A DNA stretch of 64,000 nucleotides from Phallusia mammillata (Eukaryota; Chordata; Ascidiacea; Phlebobranchia; Ascidiidae): the NCBI GenBank assembly GCA_003260075.1, contig QLIY01000904.1:1-64000 (forward strand), in the 5' to 3' direction. A program made the translations under genes and the position numbers. The notes under the pieces were generated by a model. That model searched no databases. It saw only the letters and a list, made by a program, of their open reading frames with translations, and had not been told where the DNA came from. Shown piece after piece: positions 23,241 through 38,174 of this stretch (positions within the stretch are counted from its first letter, which is position 1; every line of letters starts with the position of its first letter).

Positions 23241-26200
23241 AGTCCTTTTTGCAACTGGTAAACAATCAAACATAGTGTATTATTCAAAAACATTTTTGAA
23301 ACATGAAAGTCAATTTTATTCACGCAAGCGTGCAGGGCGAACTTACGGTAAGATGGCCTACGTCAACGCCATGAAGACTTTACATGAACGCTTTGCTGAT
23401 TCTGTGCAACAACTCCTAAAAAATGTCAGAAACACTACTGATTCCGTTTACAATTTAGTCTATAGTTGAATCTGATTAAAAAAGCACGCAATGCGACCGA
23501 CTTTTACTGTAAGGTTTTGCCAAATATCTGCAATTTCGGACAGTACAAAAGTGACAGGGAGCCGTTGTTCCTGCTTTTTATATTTTGTCCCGACAACGAC
23601 TTTGTTGTCGCAACATGTAAGCGTGTAGCAGGTCTCGTTTGGATTACAATTTTTTTTAACAAAATAAAAATTGTAAATTAGGCTCTTATTATGCCATGTA
23701 ATCAAACGTTATATCAATGCTGCGATTTGTGCGCTATTTGTCCTTAGCTATTTGGTTCTTATACGTACACAGCTTTGACTCAAAACGCATTTAAGTCCAA
23801 CTCTGATAAAAACGAGTTAGTTAACATATAAGGTTGTTGATCATTATCTTGCACGAACTTTTCTCGCCCTGATCTGTGTGGTTACATCTTCGTGAATTAT
23901 TAGCATAAGAAATTTTCAACGACAAAAATTTATAAATTTCTTAAAATTTTTAAATTTATAACGAAATTGTTTGCAGTGACCAAGTTGTGAAAGATAACGT
24001 TTTGTTGTAGATTCACCAGAAACACCCACTCAAAATCATTTTATTTTTTACTTTATTTCCTAATTTAATCGAATATTTCACAGTCTATTTGTCTAGGCCT
24101 ATATTGAGGTTTAATACGATTACGGATTCTTGTTTACTCTATTAGGCCTGTGCCCCCCCCCCTTAGTACCGAATTCCAACACGAGATTGCCATTTGCATT
24201 TTTAAGGGGGCCACAGATCCTACAGGGTTCCTTGAAGGGGACCACGAAGCCAAAACGTTACTTTTAGGGAGCCACGGTCCACGAAAGGTTGAGAACCACT
24301 GCCCTACTACAACATAACCATCATTTTCTTGTATTGTGGTTTAAAAAATCCGAAAAGTCGCTTATTCTGTATGATTACATGAAACCCTGGGCATAAGCGT
24401 TTTTTTCGTTTGACGAATTAAGTTTTCGAAACAGCAGACTTAGGCGTTGGTTGAGAATTCATGTAGGCCTAAATGTAATGTGCAAACTAAAGCAGGGACA
24501 AAGTTTTTCTTAACTACTTGTGGTCTTTCAAATGACTTAAATAATTGCTGGATGAATTCCACTTTGCAAGTGGCTTAAAGGTGGTTTGTTCAGAACATAC
24601 AAGGAAAGCTAGCTGGTTACATGTGCAGTTTAGTAGTGCATACAAAATTTACATTGGGAGTTGGGACGTTTTCTCTTTAAGCCTTATATTTCTGCCGATG
24701 TTTAAAGACACCCGTATCAAACAACACATCGTCGTCCGGTGTCGCCAAGGAGCAAAAAATGCACGATTAGACCCGAGAAGCTTGACGTCCGTTTTGACCG
24801 AAGGAAACCTAGATCGGAAAACGATTTCGAACGCCTTTTCACACAGTATGTCGCCCATGTACTCTTGTCGTGCTGATTATTCTTTATTGAGCCTAGTAAT
24901 GGGATCTTACAACTACGAGTGCTGAGCAAAAAATGTTTTGCTTGTAGTTTTCTGTTTTGCCCAGGGCAAACATAAGATAATTTTAACCAAGTTTCAACAA
25001 AACTTAATGAAGAATGTCTTCGTAGGCTTAAAAAAACTTTTCCCCGTCACAAACTGTAATTGTAATTATAACGTCACAACTGCTGTTGTTTAGTTGGAGA
25101 GGAATTCGTTCAGTTTTTACTTTTTAATTCACTGTTTGTACTTCAGTGCTTAAAGAGGCCGGCATGTTCGTCCCATTCACAGGAACTGAGCTCAAAACAG
25201 TATGGTAACGCAGGCGCGGTCTGTATTAGTCACCTCAATTACCACAGCAACGAAACAAAAAGAAACAAACGGGAGCCAGCAGAGAAAAAACGCTGGCAAA
25301 AGGAGTTTACTCCAGGACATTCACGAGTGGCACAGTGCGGGGTTATGTCAGGTCAAAATTCACCAACCACACAAAATGTGCTTTATCACTGCAACAGATG
25401 AACTACGTTATGGATAGATTTGAAATATTATTGGAAGTATTAGTATATTACCAAATGTGAACTTTAAGTAATTAATTGTTAAAATCTGACGGAAAACGTT
25501 AATAGCTCATAACCTTATCAAAAGTGTCTTAAATATCGTTAAAACGCCGCACCAAACGTGGAAACAATAAAATGCATGACATAAGACACTTTTGTTGTTT
25601 TTCAACTGCAAGTGTACGCCAGGATTCTCTGACAATTCGAAGGACAGTGCTTCATTCCACTACGAACAGGCGTATTGAAAATAAAGCCTTCTGATTGGTT
25701 GACGTCGTATCGCCTGACCCCGTGTCGGGAATTGGAAGAACGTACTACGAGGTCATCGGAGCGTAAAAGCCGGTTGATGTGCTGTGGCGTCGTTCAGTGC
25801 GGACGTGTTATGACTTGGAAAGGGAAACGTGCGTATTCAAGTTGTAGAACGATGATGAACAGGTTGTTAATTTATTCTTATTTGATGTTGAATAAAGAGA
25901 GCCTTTACTGACAGTGAACAAATTATTTCATATGTGTTACTTGAAGAAACGGTGTTTGTCTTTGAATAAACGTTAACTTTCAGTTACAGCCGTCAAATAA
26001 ATTCATATTGTCAGTAACTGCAGAAATACAACTGTTGTAGAGACCATGTAGGTTGAGAGGAAATAAGAAGTAAGCCACAAGCAACCTGCTGGTTAACCTA
26101 CTAAATCGATAAGCCTTTTGTAGTAGTTTTACGTTTTATTTTTTGTAGTTTCAGTGTTGTCCATTCACATTAAAGTGCATAAATAGCACAAAATTTAAAC

Positions 26201-26248
26201 TAATAACCGTTGTGTCTGAAAACTACAACCAGTCAGCAGACGCACACT
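23241..26248. other. Gene-poor DNA upstream of the lipase gene
   Basis: Holds a C10 run (24153-24162) followed by a hAT right end (to 24301). A 126-codon plus-strand frame at 24545-24925 has no recognised domain, splice partner or repeat. I cannot support a gene here; the last few hundred bases presumably include the lipase promoter. Confidence 0.5.
24153..24301. mobile_element. hAT-like element fragment with its left end replaced by C10
   Basis: The segment ends AAAGGTTGAGAACCACTG, a typical hAT right terminus, and contains internal GGGGACCACGAAGCC and GGGAGCCACGG repeats. The left terminus is missing; ten C residues stand at its place. No matching target duplication is seen. Confidence 0.6.
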
Positions 26249-29200
26249 ATGAAACGTGGAACTTACCATAATTTTGACACCTATTCTGTGACACAAATCA
26301 AGACTTCAGTGAAGTTGCTGTTATTCTACTTGGCAATTGCTTTTCACACAGAGAAAACCTCCGGTATGTCAAAACAGTTTGTAATCAGTTAAAGGATTTA
26401 GTAGCCCCATTTTTATTTTCTGCCACTATTAGGTTTAAGGCACAAGCATTCAGCTGGAAATGAAAATAAGCAGACGGTTTGTTACCAGCATCTAGGATGC
26501 TTCAGTATACTTCCTCCGTTTTCACCCAAGATGCCGCTTCCAATGTCACCGAAGCAGATTCAGACAAAGTACCATTTGTTCACTCGTAGCAACCCAGAAG
26601 AAGGTCAGCTTATTGAACCTGAAAGCCAGAACCTGACCAACTCGTATTTTGACTCAGCAAAGCCAACGAAAATTCTTGTTCATGGATATGCGGTAAGCAT
26701 GCTGAACGAAAACATCAACTTAAGTTTTAGATTTTTCAATATTAACGTGTGTTTGTCTTACTTTCAGTTTATAGAGGCACGTCTTGCCAAATGGGTCCCT
26801 GAAGTAACGGCGGCAATTTTGTACAAAGAAGACGTGAACGTTATTCAAGTCAATTGGGTGATCGGAGCTCATGTTGCCTACGATAACGCAGTCTCAAACA
26901 CTAGAGTTGTTGGTGCACAAGTTGCCCATTTAATAAAAACACTAATGGTAAGCATACCAACCCATCGTGTGTTTTTACTGATGAGTTCAACACCAATAGA
27001 ACGATTGTTAAATTTAAGGCGAACCACGGGGCCCATGCCGAGGACTTCCACCTAATTGGATTCAGCCTTGGTGCGCATGTCACTGGTTTTGCTGGAAAGA
27101 AAGTACAGGAGAGCGGAAAGCGTTACAAAGTTGGGCGTATCACTGGTCTTGATCCAGCCAATCCTGGTTTCAACCATGATAACGCCTCAGTGCGCCTGGA
27201 TAAAACAGACGCGAAATTCGTGGATGTTATACACACGGATACAAGCACTTTGTTTGGCATGGGTAAGCACCTTCTAAATATATGTTTGTCGCTGACTCTT
27301 TTTAATGGCTCGTGAGTCTGTTGTGTAATTTAAGCTACGGTATGCTATATAACAGGGGTGTCATAACGACGCTTTGGTCCGTCACCTTGTTGAGCACCGT
27401 TACGTGTATTAGCGATTTTCTTTTCATCGCCTCCCAGTAATGGCGTGGTGGCATCATAAGGGCGGTGTATGAATACGCTGGTTCTGTAATTTAATAGGAA
27501 CAGGTCGGGAGCGCCACACAATTGATCAAGTAAAGTTGGTCACGGTATCATAGGCCTTCCACCACTCGGGCTTTTGTGATTTTCACGGTTTATCCGGTTC
27601 TACACAAAAAAGCATCTGGGCCTAAGCTTGTGCCATATCGGACTTCGCGCCATTTTGTTAGCCATACGTGTAACCCATTTTTGTATTTTACAGCAAACGG
27701 ACTAAATCGTAACCTCGGACACATCGACTTTTATCCAAACGGCGGTGCCGACCAAACTGGCTGTCACGATGGCTCGAAGCACTGGATTAAAGGTATTGAA
27801 TTAGACTAGTAATAGTAGAAAAACATGCATCAGGCTTCGGTATAATATTACAATACTAAAGTACGTATGTTACGCTGCCACTTTGCGCCTTGGGATTTAC
27901 TTCGACCTTGTTGCCAACCTATAAAAGTATACATAGCTGTCACGTGACGTCATCGCACCCGCGTTGTTGACGTCATTAATGATAGAGAAGGCTATTCGCT
28001 GAGCGCGGTGGGCGTGACAGGATATTAAGAGCGTCTGGTTGCCAAGCCTTAGCGAATAAAAATCGATTTTCCCTTTTCCCGTGAATAAAGCGTATGTATA
28101 TGTGAGTCCAGTGATGTTTGTCGGTTCCTATGTTTTTAGTTGGTACAAAAGCTTATGCATCGGTTCATTTGATATCTTGTTTGATTTTGGCTGTTGAAGT
28201 GTGCGCAAACACGATTTTGAAGTGGCAAGTCAAGCGTTAAACATACAATCTGCATTTGATTTTATCACAGCGTAGTCATACTCAAATCACTGCGCAATCA
28301 CGTTTAAAGCCAGTGGTCGCGGACGATAGATGTATGGCTGGGCTTGTTTGACGAACAAGGTTGCCGTCAACATTCTTCATGATGTGAAAGTGCACAGTTT
28401 GAAAATTTACCAGCGTCACGGACATGCATTAGTGCAGCGTGCTCGAGCGTGTCAGTTTGGGTAAAACAAAACAAATGGTGGTACAGTGTATTTCCAGTCG
28501 GCAAATCATCTTCTTTTACGTTGGTTTCCAGTCAATGAGGGCGGGCGCTATGGTGTGACGTCACCAAGACGTCAAATATTTATTTAGCGTGAACGTTCGT
28601 TTGTCCTAGGCGGGATTTTCTCTTCCAAGACGTTGTATCTTCCAAGACGGCCATTGGCTTAGAGGAAAACGGCACATAATCGAAAGTCCTGCAGCACGGT
28701 TACCTCGTATACGTATTGACTTACGATCACATGCGACTTTACGCCACAATCACGTGATGACACGTTGCCTCGCGACGACCATTGTGCCGGCCACTCTTAT
28801 TCATCTCAGCACTCAATTCAGGAATGCCACCGACTCACTTGTCTCGCGATTCTCGGCTTAGCGACTGCCACGCCATTTTCTCTCTGTCTTACATGACTCG
28901 ATAGTGCCCTAGAGTAACCTTTTATTGATCCACGAATCCATTCGATTTCAGTTCAAATTTGGTCTGGCTTACGAAGATTTACTTTTTTTGTTTTCTTCGT
29001 GAAATCCCATTGTTTAGATTCAACTTTGTGCGTTTATACTTTTTACATGGATAAAAACGCCGAACGATTTTATTACGGTTAACAATTGATGATTCGTGTT
29101 TAAACATCCGATTAGGATAATGCGAGGGGTTACTCCGGCTCAGTCGACGTCATAGGCCGCGTCTCATCGTCGGGTTACTGTTGGTCACATTTTTGGCACC

Positions 29201-30763
29201 TGCGCGTGACGGTTAAAACGATGGCGCCACTCGTTTGCACATGAATTTCAAAGGTGCCTACTGGTAAGGTGTCAAAAATCGTTGCATGCAGCCTGTATAC
29301 TCCACATCATGTTGTTGCGGGTCTTAAGTCGAGCTAGAAATAAACTTTACGTACCACATTCACACAGACTGAACCTTTCCGTACTGTTAAATAACATACG
29401 CCCGCGGGGATATATTGTGTCTTGCTCATGATTACCTGCCCTTCCGCTTCGGGCTTTACGTAAAATAGCTGATGGAATTTTTGCTGTAGTTATGAAATGT
29501 TTGGTTATTCCCATAAAAGCACGCAACCCTGTTCGTATTTAACATTGATCAAAACTTGTGATTTGGTTTACAGCTGTAACAGACATGACGATGTGCGACC
29601 ATCTACGTGCACCAATGTTATTTAAACACAGCATCAATGCCACTGGACCTGAAAACGAAATGGATGGTTACAAGTGCGACAGCTTCGAGAAATTCAAGGT
29701 AAGCACACGAATTAAACATACGACAACACTTGTAAGCCAACGTTTGCATTTTACTAACTCTCGTACGTGTACGTTTACAGCGCGGGACCTGTCTTCGATG
29801 CAGAGGACGCGGGGGTAAACACAAGGGAGGAAATCGCTGCCGACAGATGGGTTACTGGGCAACGCCTCTTCGTGGAAAACAGAACCAAGTGCAGTATTAC
29901 CTTGTGACCAGCGGCCAAGCTCCATTTACAGGTGAATTTTTAGTTTAGTTTTACCCTAATTAATTTTTTGATTTGTTTTGCTTTGAGATGTAAGTGATTT
30001 TAAACGATTTATTTTTCTTTAGTCAAGCACTATCAAGTCCAAATCCACTGGTGGAATCACACGGATGCATCTCCGTCCGGGTTCAAGGCCAAACTGTTTC
30101 TTACACTGCACGGCGAAAATGACACCTCGAAGGAAATCGCATTAAATGAGTAAGTGAGCAAGTTCAGATTATCCTGTCTGACATATGTCACCAATATCTA
30201 TTAATTGACTCGCAGTATTTTACACGACTTGGAATAATGAAATCGATTTTTCATTACAGCGGAACGACGTTTCACGTGGTAGCGGGCCAAACTACCAGGT
30301 TTCTGATCACGCAAGACAGCGAACAAGATGTCGGTCAAATTGAACGGATTACCTTTCGGTGGGAACAGCCTTCTTGTTGGAACTTTTTCTTTAACTGTCA
30401 CCGCGAAAATGTACGACTAAAGCGAATCAAGATTTTTGATGCTGCTGAACAACGCCGGTAAGAATAATAACATCTCTATAAGCTTCTTATTTTCTCTTAT
30501 TTGGTCTTTGTGTTTAACACCCGTATCATTTGTGCAGGTATTTGTACACGCCGTTAAGCAGATCCAGCAAAAGCCGATACCTGACGCAGGAAGTTCAGCC
30601 TGACATACCGTTTGAACTTATACGACGCCCATACAAGGAATCGAAACCTATCCGCTATCTAGTTCATCCAGCCATCGTTGATCCAAACTCCAAATCTCAC
30701 ACAACAAAACTCGGCTCTTCAAGTGATTCCGCATCGTCAAAATCAAGTAGCGAAGATGTATAA
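26249..30763 (+). CDS. Secreted pancreatic-lipase-family enzyme with PLAT domain
   Basis: The family hydrolyses triglycerides, phospholipids or galactolipids outside the cell. Ten exons join in frame: 26249-26363, 26433-26692, 26768-26947, 27019-27262, 27694-27792, 29574-29698, 29781-29931, 30023-30149, 30260-30457 and 30538-30763, about 574 residues (pancreatic lipase is 465). A hydrophobic leader (VKLLLFYLAIAF) is followed by CYQHLGCFS near the N terminus and by the nucleophile motif GFSLGAH (usually GHSLG). The acid residue is in GLDPANPGF and the histidine in CDHLRA; GHIDFYPNGG is also conserved. The lid between the two cysteines (GC to MC) is only 16 residues against 23 in pancreatic lipase. 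A PLAT/C2-like domain occupies exons 8 and 9, and exon 10 is a Ser-rich tail (SSSDSASSKSSSEDV). Short lids occur in relatives with phospholipase activity, so the substrate is uncertain. Confidence 0.9.
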
Positions 30764-33700
30764 CGAAGACCCGCTTACTACAAGCAAAAAACAAATCTCG
30801 GCCTTCGGGGCGCGCACTCGGTCCGGAGTTACGCAGCTCGCCAATAAAGTGTCCCAGCATCAAGTGATTATTGAATTGAATTTGACGATTTAGCAGAATT
30901 CTGGGTCGCAGCATCTCGCGAAAGCCATTTGCCATGTATGGTACACGTCGTTTATTTTCTACGCTCAAAGTTTAATATTTATTTATTTATATTTATTATT
31001 CATATGATTGATATTATTTATTGCCACGTTACAGAATTGTTCTGTACCATCCGTGTAAGCATGCAAATGTACAGCTACGGCACATTGGAGATTAGAGGTT
31101 CGCGTTATATATGGTTTCCGAAGTACAAAAACGAAAACAAGAACCACTGTGCACATAGCAACATTGCTGTGTAACAACCACTCGCGTGGAACCTTATTTG
31201 CGCCATTTTAGTTGGATGTTCCTGTGCTATATTCTTTTGCCCCCCCACCAATTAAGAACGTTACAAACCCCCCTCCTCCAACACGTCACACAATGACGTC
31301 ATATGTTTCTCGCGCTACCTCGTGTCACAACAGCATCACTCATGCGATCATACTCGATCTCTACTTGAAATGTTTCCTGTGAACGTGTGGTGTAACCCTA
31401 ACACGTCATCGCTTGTGCTGACGTCACAACTTTCCATTTCCGGTGCTTCATTTCCGATTTCAAATCCTCCCTCGCCACGTTCGCTGTTTACCGCTATTTA
31501 CCACAAGTGCCTGCATGGTCGAGTGAGTGACCCATCGACTGCCTTCCCTTTTATGATGTGATCTTGCGTGTAAAAAACACACGCCCTTGTAGCTAAATTC
31601 ACGTGCAATAGGAAGTGGACAATTTCACTGACGAAGGGACACCCGACAATTACCACGCTTTCGAATATTGCAAATACGAAACAAATTTTTGGGATTCGAC
31701 TTTTTCGCCACAGACTGATGTTCAATTTTTCTTGTGTTATCCCCCCCCCCATAGGAAGTGGACAATTTCACTGACGAAGGGACACCCGACAATTACCAAG
31801 CTTTCGAATATTGCAAATACGAAACAAATTTTTGGGATTCGGCTTTTTCGCCACAGACTGATGTTCAATTTTTCTTGTGTTATTTTTTTGCGTACGCGCC
31901 ACTTCAGAAAACAGCCGAGCAATTGCTGATTTCAAGCCCTTGGCGTCCAGTTCACTGTGATGTTCGGTTTTTGCAACTTTTTTGTTTGGTGATCACGCGG
32001 TTTTGTTGATTCTCTATTACATGTCGTTACACATATTTGCTGCGTGCTGTCAATGGCAGGAGTTGCAAGATACAGATTTCTTAGTAGGATTAGTCAGGCG
32101 GCGAAGGGTCGAGTCATTCCACAGATATACCAAGCTTGTCATCACCTACTGAGCCCGATTCCAAACAACACAAAGAATCCCGTTTCACCTTGTTCCCGTT
32201 ATATCTCACGTCTAGAGTTCCATAAGCGAGTTTAGGGTTTCATAATATTATTAAGCGTGGTACGACCCACAGTGAGCTGAGAGTAATGTGTTCTGTTGTG
32301 TGTATTGTTACGAAAACGGACTTGTTTTATAACGAAGGGCTAATGTTTCGACCGCCGCTAATTTCCAACAGTGCAAAGTCGAAGTTTTGAGATCTCCAAA
32401 GACGAATGTTGGGACGACTTTGGACTGGGTGTCGACAAGGCGGGGTCACACACCTCCCTTGTTGTACACATGGTTTTAATGGGAAATTCCCTAATGACTT
32501 TCCGAAAGTTTTCCGGGTACTTTACTTCTTAGTATCGAAATTCGGAAGTAATCTTGGGGCGCGTGTTGAGTAACCTTATTGAATAGGTTTTAGGTTATGT
32601 GAAATTTATGAAGATAGAAAAGCATTCATACCAACAACATTGGGAATTCCTTATGGTACGGTATTCATAAGTCAGACATGACGATTTATTTCCTTCATAC
32701 TAAATACATTGAAATACGACTAGTGGCATATGGCGTTAGTATTTAGTTTTTCCTATGCGATCAATTGATTTATATCCCTCGGTCCCCTGGCGATGACGGA
32801 ACGACGTACTGTTGATCACGTGGAAATCAATTGACTTTTATGAATGGTTGTTCTGGGAGGAGGAACTGCCAACTGGCGTGGCACAGAAATGTACAAGGGG
32901 GCGTATTTGACCCCAGCATCTAGATATTACTCATTGCGACAGTAAAGGAATGCTTGTAAAGTTTCGCCAACGCTTAGAATAACATTTTTATTCATGACAA
33001 AAATAGGACGCCTTGCAGAACAAAAACACCCCTTATACAGGAACCAATAAAACGAACGCATTTGAAAGAGGTATTGCCACAACAAAGGTAACGCCTATTC
33101 ACATGAATCCATGAAAATCCCTGCTATTGTGGTTGCTACCCCGTTTCTAATACTAAAGTTTTCTTCTGCTTCTTTCTACTTCGTGTTTTGGTTTTGCTTT
33201 CTGTCTGTCTGTGATGTCAAAAACTTATAAGGTCGTTTCCTACTTCGACAACGAAACTTCCAGAGAGAAATATTTCTGTTTGTTGGGTTGCAAAAGCTGG
33301 AAACTATTTTTAGTAAATTTGGAAGTTTCTTGTAAAAGCTGTTCTCTATACTTAACCCACTATTCGTTACTCCCAAATAGCAGGCAACAGGCTACTCTGC
33401 CACGACACACAATTCTCTAAACTCAAAACAATCATACCAAACTTTAAAATGTTTACAAAAATATTTAAGAAAATTTACAATGATTTCCAAACACTGCGAC
33501 CAGCCAAAACCAGGCTATATTTTATGCGTGAGATTTATTATCGCAATAACTATCTACGATAAAAGTTGTGTACAGGAGCTATGAATGTGCGATAGAAGAA
33601 GAGGCAAAATTAGTCGTACTGTATGAAAATTGTATACCACAGTGTAGCGCAAGTGAAAAATGGAAACACTATAACTGTTTTTGAGGATTGACGCAACCAT

Positions 33701-33962
33701 AGCGAGGTGCAATGATAAATGTAAGGCGCGTGATTGTGAAATCGCATCTGTTAAAACAAAAGTTCAAAGGCACTACGTCTAAAATAGAAAATACAAATCC
33801 AACACCACGGTTACTGCATGTCATGGCCGCCAATCACACGGCAAAACAGATGTAACAAAATTACCCCTACGTACGCGATACACGAATGCATACAAGCGCT
33901 ACATCTACAGGACCGAGTATGGCGTGATGTTGCACGCCTTGATCGGTTCGTCCTTCGACCTG
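30764..33962. other. 3.2 kb between lipase and C1orf87-like genes, no recognised gene
   Basis: Contains the C10 junction duplication at 31608-31883 and a C7 run at 31240-31246. Several short open frames have no recognisable motif and no plausible partner exons. The first few hundred bases are probably the lipase 3' UTR. Confidence 0.6.
31608..31883. repeat. Direct repeat split by C10 (31741-31750)
   Basis: The 133 bp at 31608-31740 recur at 31751-31883 with a few mismatches. The second copy continues into new sequence. Confidence 0.95.
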
Positions 33963-36900
33963 TCAATCATGCGCAAGGCTTGCGAGATTCTCCAACAGTT
34001 TGTCCACAGAAACTGTTTGGTCAGAGACGTCCTTGCTATGTGACGTCACCGCTCGTGTTATCGCTTCTTTTAGTTGATGTTTCGAGAATCCGAGGCTGTA
34101 TATCAGGTTGTAGTTGTTCGCCATTCGCGCGACTTCGGCTCTTGGTAAAGCGTCTGTATTTTGAAAATAATCGATATGTTTTCAAGGATACGTTAACACT
34201 CTTAACAAGTTTGCCCAAGCAGTGAAAGCAAACAATGGCCTAGTGGCACTAGCGATTTTGATAAACAGTGCACAACTTCCACTATTCGGTTGTGATTGTT
34301 GACCGAGGCAGCATGCCGTCACGACTGAGCGATAACGCAAACCACCATATTTGGCATATTGTATATTTGTTGGTGAAACAACACCAGCATATGGCAAAGC
34401 AGTGCAGCTTATCAGAGGTTCCATCAGAAGGCCATATGCCTCGAGCTATTCAGACAATTAAACGGCGTTCAGTCAACAATAGCTCTTTTGCGCCCCAAGC
34501 GAAATATGTACGTAAGTGTTGTTGCTATGTTTAGTACAAAATAAATAGTGGTTAAATACCTTTTATGATTTACACCACAGGTTTCAATGCACAAACAAAA
34601 GCATTTTTCATTGCTGCAAATTTAACAAGATACCTGCTATGTTTTGCTCCTGATATTAATAATAAAAATTTGCCAATATAATATTTTATTTGAAGTAGTG
34701 CTGGAGGCTTGGGCAACCAATTGCAAACAATTTTTTGTACGAAATTGTTTACTCAGCAACAACGGAAAACAAAGTTTGGCAGACAAACCACTTTTGTAAG
34801 GGTGATAGTTGCGCAGAGCATGTGCCAGTCGAGTAAAGTTTCTGATCCAGGTTTCGGTTTTCCTCATTTCGGATGCAATCATATTTTGTTGATCCTCGCG
34901 TCCAATCGGCCGAGGTTCACGCTCGTCCCAACCTGCAAATACAACATGTTTACATGATGCTAACTGTCACTGCAACCATATAACTGCCCTAAGGTCATGA
35001 AAAATACAAAACATGTAACACTGACGTTCGTGTGCTGCCAGTTTGGAAAATGCGTTTTAAAATTTGCAGTGTCAGTTGTTTGTTACTCAGGTTTGTGTAA
35101 TGAAATATGTTTCAGCACAACTCTGTTAAACAAAAAAGATAGATTTGTATATCGAATATCACCGATCAAGAATTAAGCGACGAAGTGTTTCGGTAAATGC
35201 GGTTTCCACGTTAAGCAAATACGGGCATTACGCCAACTGGTCAACACGTAACAGTATCTGTCATGAATTTTAATTAGTTTGGACCAAAAGCTGGGACCAT
35301 TTTAAACACGCCGTATTGTATAGATTCCTGGACGCAAGACGAATTGTTCGGGTAAAATTAACATTCCTTACCTGTAGACATGTGTCGGCTCTGTTTGGAC
35401 GACGCCAACGAAGCGATATCGGCACTTGGTGATCTCACAAGACTTTTTCTCGCAAAACGTGAATCGACGGGGGGCGAATCATCCAGAATACCGTCTGCAA
35501 TGCAGAAAAGTACATGTATTTTTATCAGTGGGTTGTAGATGTAGACATACGGGCAGACGCTTTGCAACCATATATTTACAATAATGTTGTTAATTGGCAG
35601 GCAATGACTTGCATTATTTGTTTGAAAATATTCACCAAAGGCTAACATTTCAGCAGGGTTTGCGCCATATAACGACCAAAAAATATACAAAAACATATGC
35701 AAGGTCGGTAATAGGGTGTTGGGCCCAAATTTGAAAAAAACCCTACAAAATCCATTAGTCATGTAAACACGACTGAATCCGCATTACATCATTATACGTT
35801 TTCAATGTGTCCATGAACACGCAGCATACAGGGTGTGTATAATAAAATGCTGAGGTCATTATTTGCATGCACATACCAGACAGGCATTAAAGTGTCCATT
35901 CATAAGTTTTAGTTGGTTGTACTTTGACCAGGAACAATTTCTTTAACATGATCCTATTTAAATATAGGAAGAAATACACCATGATTCGAGTCAAATAAGT
36001 TTAAGAGGCATGTTAACCTAGCACCGGCGGTCACTGAAAACACAGATCAACTGAGTTGGCTGATAAATCGCCTGTTTTAACCGGCAAAGCGGAAGTAAAC
36101 AGGGCGTACAATGTGTGCAATCCCGCAACACGAGAATTGCGTCATTCGCAAAGTCAAGTCTTTGTACAGCTTGTTGGAAAAGCCACGCATCGATCACGAG
36201 CAAACACGTTGGCAACACGCCTGTTGCTAAGTAAAGTTGCATTACAACAGGATTGTGATTTTGCAACATGCAGCATGCTTTAGCTTGGCGGCAAACCAGA
36301 CGTGGTGTGCGTGCTCCAAAAGCACGTTTCATAAAGTACTTGTACAACAAACTGCTGAACAAAATTGCAGAAAACAAGCTTCAAAAAACTGACTGAGAAA
36401 CACTTCTTATTTTTAGCACAAAGCACTTTAAAAAAACATAATTATTTATATCCGATGCCAACACGAAACGTGAGAGCGGATAACCCTTAAATTTAAAGCC
36501 GAACGCAAAAGCATACCCGTTATTTCAACATGAATTTTATTCAGAAAAGGCGATGCGAAAATCTTGTGGAAATTGGCTTAGTTCAAGTTAGAGAAAGTTG
36601 CTTTTCCAAATTTATATTAAACTATTGAGTTTCATCACGCAAACGTTCTTCGCAATTTAAAACGCACCAAGACAAATTTATTCCCAAGTCCTATGTTGAC
36701 GTCAGTTACGAGGGTTAGGCTACCATGTGAGATACCAATGCTGAACAGAGAGCAACTGGAGTTTATTCATGTCATACATACTATGTGTGGATGGGTGACC
36801 GTCACTCCACACCCCACTAGCGGATATCTTGGTTGGATTTGTTGGTGTTTTAGCAGGACTGGCAAGTGTCTTTGAGTTTTTCGCATCCGCGGCCAGTCGC

Positions 36901-38120
36901 TCATCAGCACAAGCCAGAAGATCGACAAATTCTCTCCAGCTAAAATGCACAATGATATGAAAAAGTTCAAAAACATGTGTGTCAACCGAGCCAGTCACCT
37001 TACCCTAAACATTATTTTGCAGTAAAGTTTTTCATGGTGTTGATTTAAACGTTACATAAAACAGCATCAAACGACTACCGCTTTTTTATTGGATGATGTA
37101 GGCCTACATAGAGTAGTTATAATTGTAAGGGTGAGTGCCTATTTCAATCGATTGTTTAGCACAGTGGTCGGCAACCGCCGGTCCGCGAGGAGTTTGTTAC
37201 CGGGCCGTACAAACTTTCAGGGTAAATGCTATAAAACATTTTGCCCATGTAGCCCGGGGATGATAAACTAATTTGAGCGTTTTTATTGCTAAATAATTTT
37301 TGTTTTTTGAAGACCGGTCCGCGATAAAATTTCACTTTCAAAAAGGGTCCGCAGAGCAAAAAAGGTTGCCCACCCCTGTTAGCGTCACAAACGGTTGCAA
37401 TGTCGACTAACTTGATGTTTCCGTGCGACGTCTCGGTGGTTTGAAGCATCTTTAAGATTACCGAACTCGTCAAAGGGAGACGTTGTTCCACGCAAATTCT
37501 TTCCACCACGTACGATGGCAGTTCACCGTTTGCAAGCCTAAAACGTGTTGCTTAAGCTTAGTGTTTATGATGAAAATGCAGCACTCTCGCGCCCTCTAAG
37601 TGGCTTGAAATGTCAGGTTACATAGAAACGATTAACCCTTTTATGCGACTTACCGTTACCAGAGCGTGAATGATCTCTAAATTAAAGTTAATCTGTTAAT
37701 GACCCGTCCAACGTATAAGTTCAAAACAATGTTGAAATAAAATATTTCTTATTCAAAACATGGAATTCAAGATTTTGTTAACAAAAATTGTGGTACCTGT
37801 CTGCCATTGAAAACGCAGCATTTAGATTTCTTAAATCAATTTCGTCAGATCCATTTAATTGCATTCGAAGCAAACTTAGAAGCTTTTCATTAGCTTCACT
37901 TCCTTGTGTATGAAGTGTTAGCTTTAACGGGGACTTTGCTTGATCAGGACTCTTGGCAGGGAAAACCTTTGAAACATTGGGCTGTTGGTGAATCCTGGAA
38001 TATAATTTTTGACAATAAGACTTCATTTCCCAGACAGTTTTAATTTACCCCAATCATCATTTGGTATAATTGTTACAAATTGGCAATTTGATTTCAGCCA
38101 AAAAAACATTGGTGTGTAGT

Positions 38121-38174
<54 letters not shown>

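Noticed and set aside
24545-24925. 126-codon plus-strand open frame as a gene
   Set aside because: No recognisable domain, neighbouring exon or homologous motif. At this length chance cannot be excluded.
31240-31246. C7 run as another homopolymer junction
   Set aside because: It is shorter than the 10-nt minimum of the others and its flanks are not repeated.
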